Part shown: positions 1 to 13,011 of the stretch, in pieces
How positions within the stretch are numbered: position 1 is the stretch's first letter
Layout: the number at the start of each line of letters is the position of its first letter
NCBI GenBank assembly: GCA_030435675.1
Contig: CM059623.1
Coordinates: 7,962,012-8,026,011 of the forward strand
DNA length: 64,000 bases
Reading direction: 5' to 3'
Origin: Steinernema hermaphroditum
Lineage: Eukaryota; Nematoda; Chromadorea; Rhabditida; Steinernematidae
Made by a program: the position numbers and the translations under genes
The notes under the pieces: generated by a model
What the model was told of the DNA's origin: nothing
Seen by the model: the letters and a program-made list of their open reading frames with translations, nothing else
Databases searched by the model: none

Positions 1-3000
1 GCAGCTCTGAAGTTAAGCCGTGCTACAACACCAGCAGAAAAGCAACTACTCACTTTTGGCGGTGAACTTGTTCTCTCCCTTCACTATCTGCTTCTCGCGG
101 CGACAGTTGTCGCAGACGAATCCTTCGGAGGTGACCTTCTTGTAATGCAACGCACATATCCTGTGCCATCTTCTGTGGCAGCGCTTGCAAATTTCGAAAG
201 GTTCGTAGTCGATTTTGTCGTTCTTTAGCTCTTGGAACTTCGATTTGGGAATAAAGCTGATAAATCATTGATCACGGCATCTGATACGGTAGCTCTTACT
301 TATTAACGTCGGCAGGATTGTCGCTGAGATTAATGCCCTCTTCGGGAAGGTTATCGAAACATTTTTTACAGTACACGTATTTTTCCGAGTTGATAATTCC
401 GAATTGATTGGAGCAGTGTTCATAACAATGATACTTTTGGTCACGGGCAATGGTGCACATAGCTTGTCCATAGCAGAAAAGGGCTAGCGGTGTGTACGAC
501 AGACGTTCACCACAGCAGTAGCCCAGAGCACGCATGGCCGGATTGATTTGTTCGACGAACATCTCCCACATCTAGAATGCATTATCGTCATCACATCCTG
601 CCGTTTGGGTGCATGATTACCTTCGTGGTGAACTTGTAGACCTTCGAGTTCTTTCGATTGAATAACCACGCATTATCGAACATCAGGTACATGTCGTCAC
701 AGAATTCCCAGGGATTCTTGTAGTCTCCATTGTCGAGCTTCTTGAAGATCGTCGACATATCCATGGGACGCTTGACAATGTCGAAGTAGTCCGGAATTGC
801 GAGAAGAACGGGATCTACGGGAGCAGCGAACGGTACACACTCCGGCGCACTGTCCAGTCGCTCCCAAACGGGTCGCAGAACACATCGCAGTTCGTCTGCG
901 TCGAATACGCGCTCTTCGAGGGGCTCTTCCTTGACTTCGACCTTCGGTGCTACGGCCGCATTCGCTTCAGATCTTGATCCACCCTTCGGCGGGCTGGACT
1001 TTCCGTCATTTCTGCCCACTGGACCGTTGTCCGTGGACGATCCTGGTGTGCCTAAACCACGCTTGTGAGGAACGCTACTGCTTACGATGACTCACTATTA
1101 CATCCGTCTTCGAGTTTAATCTGGGACTGCGACATCATCGAGAGGCCTTCCTTGTCGTTCGCGGAAAGGGAAGATGGCGGCGGTGAATCCACTTCGGTCT
1201 TAATCTGGTTCAGGATCTGCTGTTGCTGGATGGGCGGCTGCTGCGGGACAGTGCCAGAAGCCGTCACTGAGGTCGTCGTCATAGAGTTCGGGGCCGGCAT
1301 CCCGAAAGAGGACGACGCCTGGATCTGCTGCTGCGGCTGACCCGCCGAGAACGGCATTTCGAAGTCCAGGTAGTGCTGGGAGATCATGCCAGCGCCGCGA
1401 TTTTGCTCCAAGCGGCGGTTTTTCTTTTCCTGGAGTTCTTTCTGGATCTTGTAGATCTTCTCCGCCAGCAAGTGGTAGTACTCTTCCTGGAATCAATCGA
1501 ATGATTTTGGCGGAAGTAAATCTACAAAATTGCGCGCGCATCGCAAAATCTTTCCTTTTCCAAAACTGGAGGATGGTATCGCAGCTGTCACGATCAAGGG
1601 CAAGCACCTCAGGACGCAACAAACGCGCGCCAATTCTGGCGACAGGGGAGGAAACAACTTACTCGGCCTCCGGCGCATTCGAACATGTCCTTCTCGACCT
1701 TCCGCGCATACGAAATGAGGTCCTTGATTCTCTGATCGTGCATGGCCTTAGGATCGGGCGACGGGAAAATGGCTTTCACCAGCTTGCTGACCAAATGGTT
1801 TCGGAGGTCTTTCGTCACGGATCTGTGCCACTCCTGAAGGGCGAAATGAGTTTCCACAGAGGATGCGTTGCCTCTTACCTTCATGTGCGTGGGAGCGTCC
1901 GGCGGAGGGAGGTTCTGGAATGCCTCGCTTCCTTCTAAAAGGCTGTTATATCCGTTTGCAGCGCTACCCAAACCTTTTTGATTTCTGTATTGGTCTCTGA
2001 AACAAAGCACACATTAATCTGAACCGAAAGCGCCTGGGAGAGGATACCCTTGGTTGTAATCGTGGAGAAGACTCGCGGCGCTCGAGCCGGGCGAGCCGAA
2101 CGGCATCGCGGAGTTGGGACCCACGGAGTTGGGTCCAGTGGTGCTCACAGAGGCGGGTCCTCGCACTGAGCCCGGTCCGCCTTCAAGCAGCGTGGAGACC
2201 GATCCGGGTCCTCCGTTGGAGGGCATGTTGGGGAGGATGTCCCTGCGTTCGCCGCTGGAGTTGGGCTGAATGTTCTTTAGGGGCTTGCACACGGGGCAGT
2301 CTTCCTTCGTGCAGTTCTTCCAGTGCGTGATGATCTGCCGAGAGGATGCGCAGTGGGGGTAGCTGCACTGGCGGCCGTTGTTGCAGGAGGTCATGTGCTC
2401 CAGAACGCCCTTCATCGTCGTGCAGTGAGGGAGGGAGCAGGCGGTTCTGGCGCCATTCTGCCCCTGGTCGCCTCCTCGCTCGCGCTGCTGACACTTGTGG
2501 GCGTGCAGCAGGAGTACGAGTTGCTGCTGGATCAGCTTACGCTTCTCCGGGTCTTGAGATGACGACGGCGTTCCGGCGCCCATCGACGGCTGCATGTTCA
2601 TCGCCGGGTTCGGGGGGCGCATGGCTCCGTTGTGTGCGCCTGGCATCTGGAGTTTGGCGGGGTAAGCGTGGGGCGAGGAGATGGAGTGTCCTACCTGTCC
2701 GGGCATTCCTGGACCGTTGGCGACCATGGGAGCAGGTCCTCGCATTGCTTGTTGCGGGGGTCCGTTCACCATCATGTTGGGCGGTGCCTGGCCAGGCTGC
2801 ATGCCAGCTTGCTGGGACTGCATAACCATAGGGTCCATTCCCATCTGAGGCTGCATTCCGGGTTGTCCGTAGTGAGGCGGACGCAAGTGGCCTGGAGGAA
2901 TCTGACCGTACTGCTGTCCCTGCATATAGTGATCGTTGGGGTGCATCGGACGCGGTTGGCCTCCAGGGCCGGTCATCTGATATTGCGAGGGATCGTACTG

Positions 3001-3849
3001 TCCCTGAGGGCCGACCATCGGCTGCGTGGGGCGCATCATTTGGTTCATCATCATCCCTGAATAGCGTGTAAGTGGGGTTCCGGGGGAAGCTTTCTATGTA
3101 CCTCCATGTGGCGCTCCAGGGGTAGGCTGGCGCATTCGCTGCGCACCGTTCTGGGCACGGGGCATTCCGTTCATCATCATCTGTCCGTTGCGAGCTAACG
3201 CCGGGTTCGGCGCCTGTCCCCGTGGCACCTGGTAAGCCGGCCTTGTTTGCTGGGGGTACCCGTACTGGACGGAGTGTGGAGGCATCATCCCCTGCTGATG
3301 ATAGCCACCAGGAGGCATCTGCCCTCCGGGTCCATCTGGTCCGGGCGGCCGCATCTGAGGAGGCATCGCACCTCGAGGACCCATCTGTGCCATTGGCCCA
3401 CTCGGCGGGGACATCATCCCTCCGGGCATCGGGCTTCTTGTGGGGAAGTTGGTTGGAGGGAACGGAGGCCGCGGGCTGTTCATGGCCACCGGCGGCTGCT
3501 GTTGTGGCTGTTGCACTGGCTGGTTGGAGGTGCTCGATCCTCCAGATCCACTGAGGAGCAGCTCCTGGAGGACACTGGGCTGTGACTGCTGAGGAGGTTG
3601 GGGCTGCGGCTGCGAGTTCCCATATGAAGTCGGATTCGAGTTGGTCATGTGAGCTCCGCCATTGCTCATCTACAAAGGAAATCTCTACGGGGTTTGGGTG
3701 GGAGGGTGTACCATGGGTTCCGAGGTGGACGGGCCATTCGTGGAAGTCAGCTGGTCGAGTTCGCTGAATCCATCGAGGTCGTCGTCTGCGAATTGCGGCG
3801 AATGTTTCATTTTCTTCTGCGCCGGTTCGTCCATCACATCTGCGGACAT
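1..3849 (-). CDS. cbp-1: CBP/p300 histone acetyltransferase, N-terminal two thirds (partial at window edge)
   Basis: Transcriptional co-activator of the CBP/p300 family, a nuclear lysine acetyltransferase. Ten exons read leftward: 3849-3712, 3669-3102, 3056-2048, 1996-1879, 1833-1663, 1486-1096, 1051-621, 571-300, 256-54 and 6-1, giving about 1100 residues before the edge. In order they encode an N-terminal KKMKH basic patch, glutamine/proline/methionine-rich linkers, a TAZ1 zinc finger (about 2240-2540, with HCCC clusters), a KIX domain (about 1960-1440), a bromodomain (about 910-400, with the [11 protein letters not shown] stretch) and the RING/PHD cysteine module (about 560-60). The HAT, ZZ and TAZ2 domains must lie left of base 1. 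The start at 3849 follows a pyrimidine-tract acceptor ending at 3886 and resembles the KRAK-containing N-terminus of vertebrate CBP. All exon lengths keep frame. Family identity is certain; the exact start is likely but not proven. Confidence 0.95.
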
Positions 3850-6800
3850 TTCGGCGCTGTGAGGAAGCAGTACAATGGCTTCTGAGGGGGGGGGGGGGTT
3901 AACCAATTTCTTCTGAGTGCTGCACGGGAATTGTCATACGACAATGCTGAATAAAAGCAATCTTCTTTCAAAGCTGCAGGATCATCAGAAGTTTAGGCAA
4001 CGCCACCGAACACAACGAGCTTCAACGATCTCCTAGTGTAGATCGCCTGTGCTCGGAGGCCAGAGTACTCAAAATTCGACGCGGCGAAATGGAAGCGCGC
4101 GAAGCTCGAAGCCTGGAACGGAGAGCGATCAGTGAGGGAACGAAGCGATGCCACGGCTCCACCACGCGGGAAGACACGGCTCGAAATACGGGACACGAAT
4201 GGCGTTCGGCGAAACAGCACGACTAGGAAGTGCGAAGCGAAGCGCGAGAATCAGTGGACAGCGGAAGGACCACACGAGTTCGAGGGTCATTTCGAGGTAG
4301 GTGGCCACGAGGAAACGCAAAAAGAGCGCTCGGGGCGATGACCGAGCGGAGCCGGCGATCGCTCGTCTTCCGCGAGCCATCTCAAGTCGCCCGAGTCGGC
4401 TCGCCATCGCCGCCACCGCGCCGTCGTCCTTGGGGTCCCGTCGCTCGCTGCAACTGCCTGCAGGCGAAGGCGACGACGACGCGCGAGCGAATAGATTATG
4501 CGTGCAGTGAGTGTTCTCCTAGGTAGTGTGTGCGGCGGCGGAGACGACGAAGAACGACGAGCGCTGCTCTGTCGCCGACTGACGGACGGGCGAAGCCCCG
4601 CCCCTGCGGCGAACTTGCCGCCGCGGCATCGCTTCGCCACCGCCGATTCGAAGGCGAACCAAGCGAACGAATCAAAGAGGAAACGAATTCGGAAAGCTTC
4701 GGATTTCAGCCGCATTTCGTCGGATCGGGATTCTGCTTTGGGGGAAGCTCCTCCAGGGCGTCCCCGACGTCCCTACCTGGTCGTTTTTTGAAAAGCCGAC
4801 TTGCGGGGAGGTAGGGCCGAGGGACCGTTTTCTACCCAAAAACATCGAAATCGGGAGTGGAGTGACCATTGGGCGATCGTTGGCCACAGAAAATGATCCC
4901 AAAAATGTAGTCGTTTTGTTGGTTGCCTGGACTTTTGGCGAGCGCGGAGCACCGCCGAGCGGGGAAAAGAGCGCGGCGATGGGAGAGAAGCAGCGCGCGA
5001 GAGCGATCGGAAAGAGAACGCCGATGGAGCTCCACTTAGCGCGCGAGTTCGGTGGAGAAATCGAGACGAGCAGAGTGACGGAGGGAGGAGCCGGCGGCGT
5101 CAAAAATGGCGACCGCCCGATGGATCGCCAACGGTCTCGGCGCGACGGATTACGGTAGCGGACGCGAGAGCGCCGGGGAAGTCGCTGCTGGCCGCCGTCC
5201 AACGATCAGACGACGGCGGCGGCGCACCTTGGAGAGAGGCGAAAGTGCGTCGGCAACAAACAAAACACACGAGGAGAGCACGTCGAGATGCAAAATGTTT
5301 TGAGCCTCAGGGTGCACGAGGCCGAGGCGGAAGCGCCGAAAGAGGCGACGCCGCCGAAGACAACCAGAACACAAGAAGTTACAAACTGGAGTCAACTCGA
5401 AGGCTCCAATCGACGTGGGTGGTCGATCGATGGATGAGCGCAAAAAAAGGAGTGAGAAGAGAGCGGCGAAGTGATCGCGGGAATCGAAGGAAGAGAGTCG
5501 CCGAGTTGAAAGTTGAAAGCGCAAAGAACGCAGGAATCCCGCGACTCCGAAGTTCGCCGGAGCGCCGCACAGCACGGAACAGAGCACAAAAAATGGAGAC
5601 ACAAAAAACATCTGCTTCTTCTGGAGCGACCCTTCTGGGACGACCCCCCGAGGCCGAAACTCGCCTCTCCTACTCCTCTCCTCGGCGCCTCGTCTCCACA
5701 AAAAACAACCAGCTGTTTTTAGCATTTTTGTACTTTTTTTGCACTTGTCTTCTGGGTGCACGCCGAAACTCGCGGTGCATCCAGGAGTTCCCCCGTCTCC
5801 GGAAAGTTCGTTCAGCGCCGGGAATCTCGCTAATTAACTCAATTACAAAATGCGCGAAGTGTTGATTTTCGGGCACCACACACATCGTTTCCTGGCGACC
5901 GCTGGAAGTACATGTGGGAGCAACTCTTGATTTCGGAGCAGAACGGAAGCGACGCCGGAAAGGAGCGCGTCGGGGCAAAGATCGCACAAAATGGAAACGG
6001 TGGAACAAAATGGGAGCGCACACGTCAGAAGGCGATGCCTGGAGTCGCCGAAGGCGCCGGACCTAGAGGCATTGTTTTAGAAGGAATTGTCTCTATTGCA
6101 AGATTTTTGAAGAATCTCTCTTGTTGCTCTAGAGGAACACACTTCCGGATCGCCAACTGGATACGAAGCATCTTCTTCTTCCTGGTCCGGGATCCCACAG
6201 TGTTGGCCATCTCATTCTCCGTTGGTGAGGTTCGTCCAATGATCAGTTTCCTAGAAGTATCGTCAATCTGCGCTCAGTTTCGGGTGTCTTCAACCTCGTG
6301 TGTCTCGGACCCAAAGTAACCTAAGAAGGCAGTGCCCCAATCCCTCTACAAATCCAAATCTCCGTTCCTCTGTGTGAATAGCTTTGGCGTTTCAGGTTGA
6401 GTCAGAACCGGATATCCGCCAAGAAGATTTGTTTTCCACGTGACTTCCGCGAGTCACTCTCCAAGGCAACTTCCCAATCGGACTAACAAACCTGAACACT
6501 TTACTCTCGCAGCACCTTCCAGCCGTGCTTCGATGTTTTCAGAGCTCTGAAAGCCCAAAACGAGTGACTTTTTGGAACGCAACCTTCTTGGCGGCGGTAT
6601 GCCTACGCCCAAAAGAATTAATTTTAATTGCGTGTATGCCCAGAACTCATTAAAATCGAGTTTTAATTGCACGTTCCAGGTCCCATCTGTGCTCGGAGTC
6701 ACTTCCCGGTTCCTGCAGAGGTGACCAAGTTTCTCGAGTGATGTCCGTGTTGGACCTTAAAGGAAACGTAGAGGCCGAGATGAAGTACCCATGTGAAGAT

Positions 6801-7707
6801 GAATAAGAAACCAAGATGAAGAGGTCGGTGGCAAGATAGAAGAACCGAAGGTTCGCTCGGGTCGTTTTGGGACCAGCGCGGGCAGGAGATGCTCACGGAG
6901 TAATCGACGCCAGAAGAGTGCGGGAAGAAGAGGGGCACAGAGGAGGAACGACGTTAAAAGGACTTCTTCGTTGGAGAAGTGAACGGCGACGGAAAACGCG
7001 CGAAGAAGGCGCACTTGTAACTTCTTTTGGAATAGATGTGGAAACACGTTAATCTGCAACAGCGATTGTGCGTTCTCGAATTTTGATTTTTTCCGCTTTG
7101 AAGTCGAATAAATCGAACGATTCGAATGAAGGAGAGAAGCGAAAATCAAACCATTAATTCCCGATGCTCAAAAATAGTCGATTTTATGGAAAATACTGAA
7201 AAACGGTTTCTCAAATTCGCGGACACAGTCGACGACTCGCAGTCCCAGCGGAGATTTGACTGCACACCCGAAGATTCTGTCCAACCCATGGCATCAACCG
7301 AAGAAGCCGCTTCTTCATCCGATCGACTATCAGTTTTTTATTCTCAGCGTGACAGAGCGCCGTTTACGGTTTCCGAAATCGAAACAGCGGTGGCGTGAGA
7401 GTTGGAAAAGCGATAGGCAGCTCTGCAAGCGACAAACATCTTCTAACTAGGAGTCATGAGACGGTCAAAGACGAAGAGGAGCTCGTATTCTGTACCAGAG
7501 ACGTCTTAGACGATCGCCTGTACCCCGGAGTTCTTGGTTTTCTTCACAGGATGGATCAAAGGTGGAACCTTCAGTGTATAGAACCGAGCTTAGGCGTGCG
7601 TTTGTCGACTATGAGAGGCATTTTGAACTGGGAATGTATTTGCATCGCACTTGAACACAGAGGACGTGAAGGGGAGGCGTAGATTCCACTTCTGTACAAA
7701 CCTCTGC
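3850..7707. other. Intergenic region upstream of cbp-1 and downstream of the Citron-like gene
   Basis: About 3.9 kb without a recognisable gene. It should hold the cbp-1 promoter and the 3' UTR of the Citron-like gene; a possible minus-strand AATAAA lies near 7340. The 4.1-5.8 kb part is GC-rich and gives long open frames on both strands with arginine/serine-rich, low-complexity translations, which look like composition effects rather than genes. One TACGGTA motif occurs near 5152. I see no conserved domain here. Confidence 0.5.
3886..3898 (-). promoter_or_regulatory. 13-base C tract followed by TCAG: likely trans-splice acceptor of cbp-1
   Basis: On the minus strand an uninterrupted run of 13 C is followed directly by TCAGA, 36 nt before the proposed cbp-1 ATG. 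A polypyrimidine tract ending in CAG with no upstream coding exon fits a spliced-leader acceptor or a 5' UTR intron end. An all-C tract is unusual for nematodes, which normally use T-rich tracts. Confidence 0.4.
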
Positions 7708-10700
7708 TCAGAATCGGCTCTTCTTCTCGACGGGACCCTTGGCCTCCAGCCTCCGATGCTTGAAGGATCCCTTTCGGAATCCGGGGAGGGCGTTGTTGAA
7801 GACGTGGAGCTCGACGCGCTCCGCAGAGGAGAGCACGAAGACGACGTCGTTGGGACGCACTCCGCGGCCTGTGAAGTGCGCATTCTTGCACCGATACACT
7901 TCGAGGTCGTCCTTCATGGTCTTCGAGTCGGGACCCGTGTAATCGACGATGCGGAGTATCTCCAGGGACTCGGTGTAGACGACGTACAAGTAAGGCGCGG
8001 TGTACACTGAAAGGCCCGGTATGGTCACTGCCTAGAACGGGGCGGCCTACCGAATTCCATGGGGGCGCGCGACCAGTAGAAATGCTCCTTCCGCGTGCGG
8101 TTTCCCTGGAGGTCGACGAAGACTCCCGTGTCTAGGGAAGGCGTTAGGGTTGCGCTCGGGCCAAGAGACTCACTGTTGTAGGCGAGAAGGAGCTCGCGCT
8201 CGCAGATGCTGACGGCGGCGACGGGAAGATCGTTCTCGAGGCCCTCAATGAGGATAGGCTCCGGCCGCAGGGTCTGCATGTCGACGACGTAGAAGTGGTC
8301 GGCTGCGAAGATGAAGCCGTTAGGGAGGGAGAGGAAGCCCATGCAGGGGTCGATGGTAGAGATGGAGTGTGAGGGCGTGAACATGTCGAGGCGGGCGTTG
8401 TAGTGGAGGACGTGGATGTGATCGGGCGTGGCGACGCAGATGAAGCGCGGGAGCTTCTGGCGGTCGACCATCATGAGGTGACAGTTGGAGATGTTGCCGA
8501 CAGGTGTCATCTGGACGGAGGGGTGGCGCGACTCGAGAGAGGCGTGGAGGTCGCGAAGGTGGAGTGCGAAGAGGTGCCGCGAGGAACCTGTTATTATAAG
8601 CAGCGTCTCGATGGAGGCGATGAGCTCGATCTGGAAGGGACGGCTCATTGGAGATTGAGTGGAGGGGACTCACGTGGTAGACAGCGAAAAGGCCGGCGAC
8701 GTTGAAGGGGACGCGTGGGTTCGAAACGCTACAGACGAAGAGGCCCTCCTGGGCGCCGATGAGTAGCCAGTCGTCGTCGACGACCTGGCTGCAGTTCACG
8801 GTGAGGTTGTGGGGGCTGTCGAGGGCCAGAAGCAGCGACGTCCCCTCGGAGCCAGCCGTGGAGGAGTGCCTCCGGACGAACATCCGCTTGTTCGTCGCCA
8901 TTTGGAGCGTCTGTACCCACTTCTGCTTGGAAGCGAGCGTCGGTGCCAGCATGAAGAGACGGTACCTGAAGAAGAGAGTAGGAAACCCCGAGAGGGAGGC
9001 ACTCACGAGGAAAGCTGGATCTCGATGAGAAGTCGTCGCGAGTCGCCGCCTTCGATGGGTGCACTGGAAGCGCTGCCCGACTGGATCCTCCAGGAATCGA
9101 CCTCCAGGTCGATGGCGATCTGAGGATTCGGGTTGTTGGCGGAGGCGGCCTTGTCGTTCTCGAAGAACCGGAGGAAGTGGTCGTCGATGGAGGCCCAGAA
9201 GCTGCGCCAGCGCCCGGAGTCGTCATCGGAGCGGAAGACCTTCACCCAGCCCGAAATGACGTTGGCGGATGAGGCCGAGGTGTGTGATTCAAGGTAGAAG
9301 TCGGCGCACTTCAGCGGAAGGCCGCACGTGTTGACCACGTTGGCGGCGCAGGTCCTATGGACGATGATGTTGCACTCGACGCACTTGTAGGCGTAGCGGA
9401 CGCGCGAAACGCCCTCGAGGCAGACGGCGCACTTGGCCTGGAAACGGGAAAAGTGAGGGATTCGGGCCTGGACTCACCCCCTTCCACACAAGGTACGAGT
9501 TGAAACGGTGGGGAATGTCGTGGCGCATCGTGCCGACGCCGCGACTGGATAAGGAGAAGTTGCTTCCCAATTCGTTCCTATCCGAGTTGAGCGAAGAAGC
9601 GCTCGAGGCGTCGTAGGTCGTCCTCAGAAGGGAGGTCTCCCCATTCCCGACCCTCGGGTCGCGCCTCCTCTTCTCCAGCACTAAACGGATCCTCCGTAAT
9701 GATAATACATTTAATGGCAAACTCGGAAGCGGCGACAAAACTTATTAAACGTGGCATTTTTGGACTGATTACTGCTGCTCTGTAACATACCATCTTTTCG
9801 CCTCTCAAGACTCATCTGAAGCTGATTCCGCTGCTTCTCCAGCTCCCGGCAAGACTCAATTTCGGACTCGATGTTCTGAAATCTCGAAAACTGATAACTG
9901 CTCGGGCTTCAGCCTTCCTACATAGGAAGTTCTAGAATCGTTTGAAACGACCGAAACGAGTGTGGACTGCGACGATGACGGCTTCATCTTCTGTGTCTGC
10001 TTCACCTCGATTTGACTCCGGAGATAGGCTATCAGATTGTCCTTTTGTTCCACGCACTCATTGAGAGACATCAACTGACTTTCTAACTCTGCCTAGAAAA
10101 CAGTTTTCTTCATGAAATACCCACTGGTCACTGCTCACAGATCGCTCGATGGCAGCCGCTATCTTGGAATCCATAGTCGTGTTCAGCTCCTTCTGAGTCT
10201 CCGCTTGCTCCTTATATTTTTCGATCTTCCCGATCGCGTCAACCATGGCCGATTTAAGCTTCTCAGTTTCGGCCACCAGGGACTTCTGCTCCTCCCGAGC
10301 CTCTTGTGCTCGCTTATCAGCCGCATGCGCTTCCAGTTTCGCCTGGTCCAGCTGTCGTTGTGTCGCCCGCAGTGTCGCTTCGCTTTGGCGTTTCTCGGCT
10401 TCGATTTTGTTAATCTACAAAGTATGCAATATATAAAAACCAAGGAAAACTTCGAGATTCGTGAAATGAGGATGAAAAAACATGGTCGACGGGTGTAGTA
10501 AAGTCGGTCAGGCAATGAAACCATGACCAGGGGTTCCGTCTTTATTCTCTACGAAGCCATCAGCGCTCACATTCTATCATTTACGAATGCAAGCTTTCTC
10601 TCTTCGATGAGATTCCCTTTGGAAGGGATTCAAAGGGTGTGATCGCTGGAAACGAACCTTAGCTCTCAGCCCGTCGATTTCACTGCTGCTCTTTTCAGTC

Positions 10701-12447
10701 TTCGTGCAGATCTGTTTAGCGAGGTTTGAAAGCTCCTCACGATAATCGTTGTGCGTAGAGCTCAGCTCGTCCTAAAAGGGCTTTGCAGGAGGCAACCAAG
10801 GGATTAATCACCTGGAGATATGCCACTTTCTCTGTCAGCCTACTGTTGTCTTCTTTCAACTGTTGAGAAACCGTCTTCAGTTCGGCAAAGTTCTCTACTT
10901 CTGATTTTGTTTCTGCGAGTTTTTGCTCCATTTCGCGAAATTTCGCTTGGTACTTCTCAATGGTAGCCTCGGAGCGTCTCTTCGATTCCTAAATTAAATT
11001 TCGAGTAAACCAATTTCCTCTCCAAATTCAGTACCATCAAAACATCCAGCTGTTGATCGAGATCCTTCAAGGCTTTCTTGAGGCCGTCATTCCTTGCCTT
11101 CTCTTTCAACAGCTCCTTCGAGATCTCCGTTGTCTTCTTTCGTTCTTCGTTCAGAGCGATTTCTGCTTTGTTCTGTTCGTTCCTTATCTTGTCAAGATCG
11201 TTTTCAGCTTCCTTGGCAGTTTTAAGTTCCTCTTCCAACTGAGAGATCTTTCGTTCCAGTTTCGAGACGCTCTCCTTCATTTCATCATATTGAGAATCTT
11301 TCAGATTCGAGCATTTCGCGTGCTCGTTGACGAGAAGTTCATGATCTCTGCGAAGACGGACCAACTCTGCAAGATACTCGGCGCGCTTTGCTCTGATCTT
11401 CTCTTGTTCTTCGAGCAGATATCGACTCGTCCGAGTACTGTTCCCTTCGGCTTCAACAATCGCTTGCTGTGCAGTATCCAGTTCGCATTCTACTTGAGTC
11501 GTTCGCATCTGCGCGTTCAGAAGCTCGCTCTCGATTTCCACAATCTTCGCTTCGCGTTCTTCAATCTGATTCAAAAGATGTTCTTTTGTTGCAGTCAGCG
11601 ATCCAATCTTTTGTTGAAGATTATCGAGGTACTGAAACAAGGAAAATAGACGTTGTCGCTGATTCTGGTAAATCGCACCTCATCTCGGACACCAAGAGCT
11701 TTACTGTTCGACTGAATGATACTTGATTTCTCTGTTTCGTACTGCTTCAGTTGCTCCTGCATAAAGCCGAGCTCCTCCGTAAGTTCTTCTTCACGCTGAA
11801 ATCACCATGGATGAATTTTGCCCATAATGTTAGAACTTTCGCATACCTTTGTCATCCGCACTTTCATCTCATCGAGTTCCTTGTTCAACGATTCTAGTTT
11901 CTTCATATAGTTCCTTTCGAGCTTCTGCATTTCGTCTTTCCATTTCGCATCTTCTTGGGCGTTTTTAATCCTGTTTAGTTCGTTCTGGAGATCTTTCTGC
12001 TTCTCAAGGAGCGTGCCTTCTTTTTCGGCACGTTTCTCGATCTCCTTCTTCTGATTCTTGCTTCTGTACCGCTCCATCTGCAGAGATTCATTTGTCTTCT
12101 TCAGCGTTTTCTGCAAAACGTCGAGTTCACTCCTAAATCACATTCCTCAGCTCCGTTTGTTTTTCACTGCAACTCACGTCAATCGGTCCACTGACGCTTT
12201 GTAGTTCTCTTCCATCTTCGCGAGCAGCGTGCTCAAGTGTTCTTCATCATCGTGATTCTGACTTGTCCCGGAGCGTCGGAGTGGCCGCGCCTTCTCCTCC
12301 GCAACATTGATCTCTACTTGCTCGCACACGTCGTTCTCCTTGTTCTCCATTTCCGTTTTTTCGCTCTGAAAAGCGGAGCAGATGAGCGGAATCTTCGCTG
12401 TTCACACTTACGATTCGTTCGAGCGGTTTTCGCGCCTTGGTTGACAT
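7708..12447 (-). CDS. Citron-like Rho-effector scaffold without a kinase domain (coiled coil, C1, PH, CNH)
   Basis: Sixteen in-frame exons encode about 1269 residues. A short N-terminal stretch leads into roughly 700 residues of heptad-rich coiled coil (exons between 12365 and 9791). Then come a C1 zinc finger with the HDIPHRF start and CxxC pairs (about 9520-9320), a PH domain (about 9270-9010) and a Citron-homology CNH domain (about 8965-7720). This order is that of Citron kinase, which binds Rho-GTP and organises the midbody at cytokinesis. No protein kinase domain precedes the coiled coil: the first exon (12447-12412) starts with MSTKARKP, and the next gene upstream begins within 600 bp. 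C. elegans has a comparable kinase-less Citron-like protein. The ATG lies just behind a CCTCTCTAG acceptor. Introns are 40-51 nt except two of 110 and 243 nt. Best guess: a cytokinesis or cortical scaffold. Confidence 0.88.
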
Positions 12448-12986
12448 CGCCGGCGTCGCGCCGGTTCTAGAGAGGCACCTGGAACGCGGAACTTCAATTA
12501 GAGTACGTGGAAAGGAACGCGCGATTCGGACGATCGGCGCTGCGGAGGGCCGTTGGCGGCGCCACACCACCGAAACGTCCGTTTTCCCACCAAAATTCAA
12601 GTGATCCTAGGTCCCGACGCGAACGGAGAGCGAGAGCGACGAAGAGACAGGAAACGCATCTCGGATTCTTCCAGAGGACGTTGTTGTTGTGTTGGCGAGT
12701 GGGAGCTGCAGATCGGCGGTTTTCAGCGAGGTTCTCTAGGCGGGAGTACAAGCAGACGTGTGCACAGCAACTGTCCTTCTTAGTGTGGACTCAGGGAATG
12801 ATGTTTTCGCTATCTTTGAGCTGTTCATGTTCGGTGGAAAATTCCTGTAAATTTATTTTGGTGTGAAAAATGCACTGTGATCCCTCATCGACGGTGTGTA
12901 TGAAGCTTGCATCCTTATTCACAAACAGAAACCGGGAACGAAAGGTGTGTCAATAAGATCAATCGTTTATTTGTACTGATCAATAA

Positions 12987-12992
12987 TTTATT
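12987..12992 (-). terminator. Poly(A) signal AATAAA of the TAZ-only gene
   Basis: AATAAA on the minus strand 20 nt after the stop codon at 13012. This position supports the gene end proposed for the small TAZ protein. Confidence 0.6.
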
Positions 12993-13011
12993 CTGCAAAA
13001 CTTTGCTTTGT

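Noticed and set aside
5150..5865. Overlapping 200-codon frames on both strands upstream of cbp-1
   Set aside because: Long frames on both strands at once in GC-rich DNA without domains are a composition effect.
12448..13011. Missing Citron kinase exons upstream of 12447
   Set aside because: Only 560 bp separate the start from the 3' end of the next gene, and no kinase motifs (DFG, HRD, APE) are seen in any frame.
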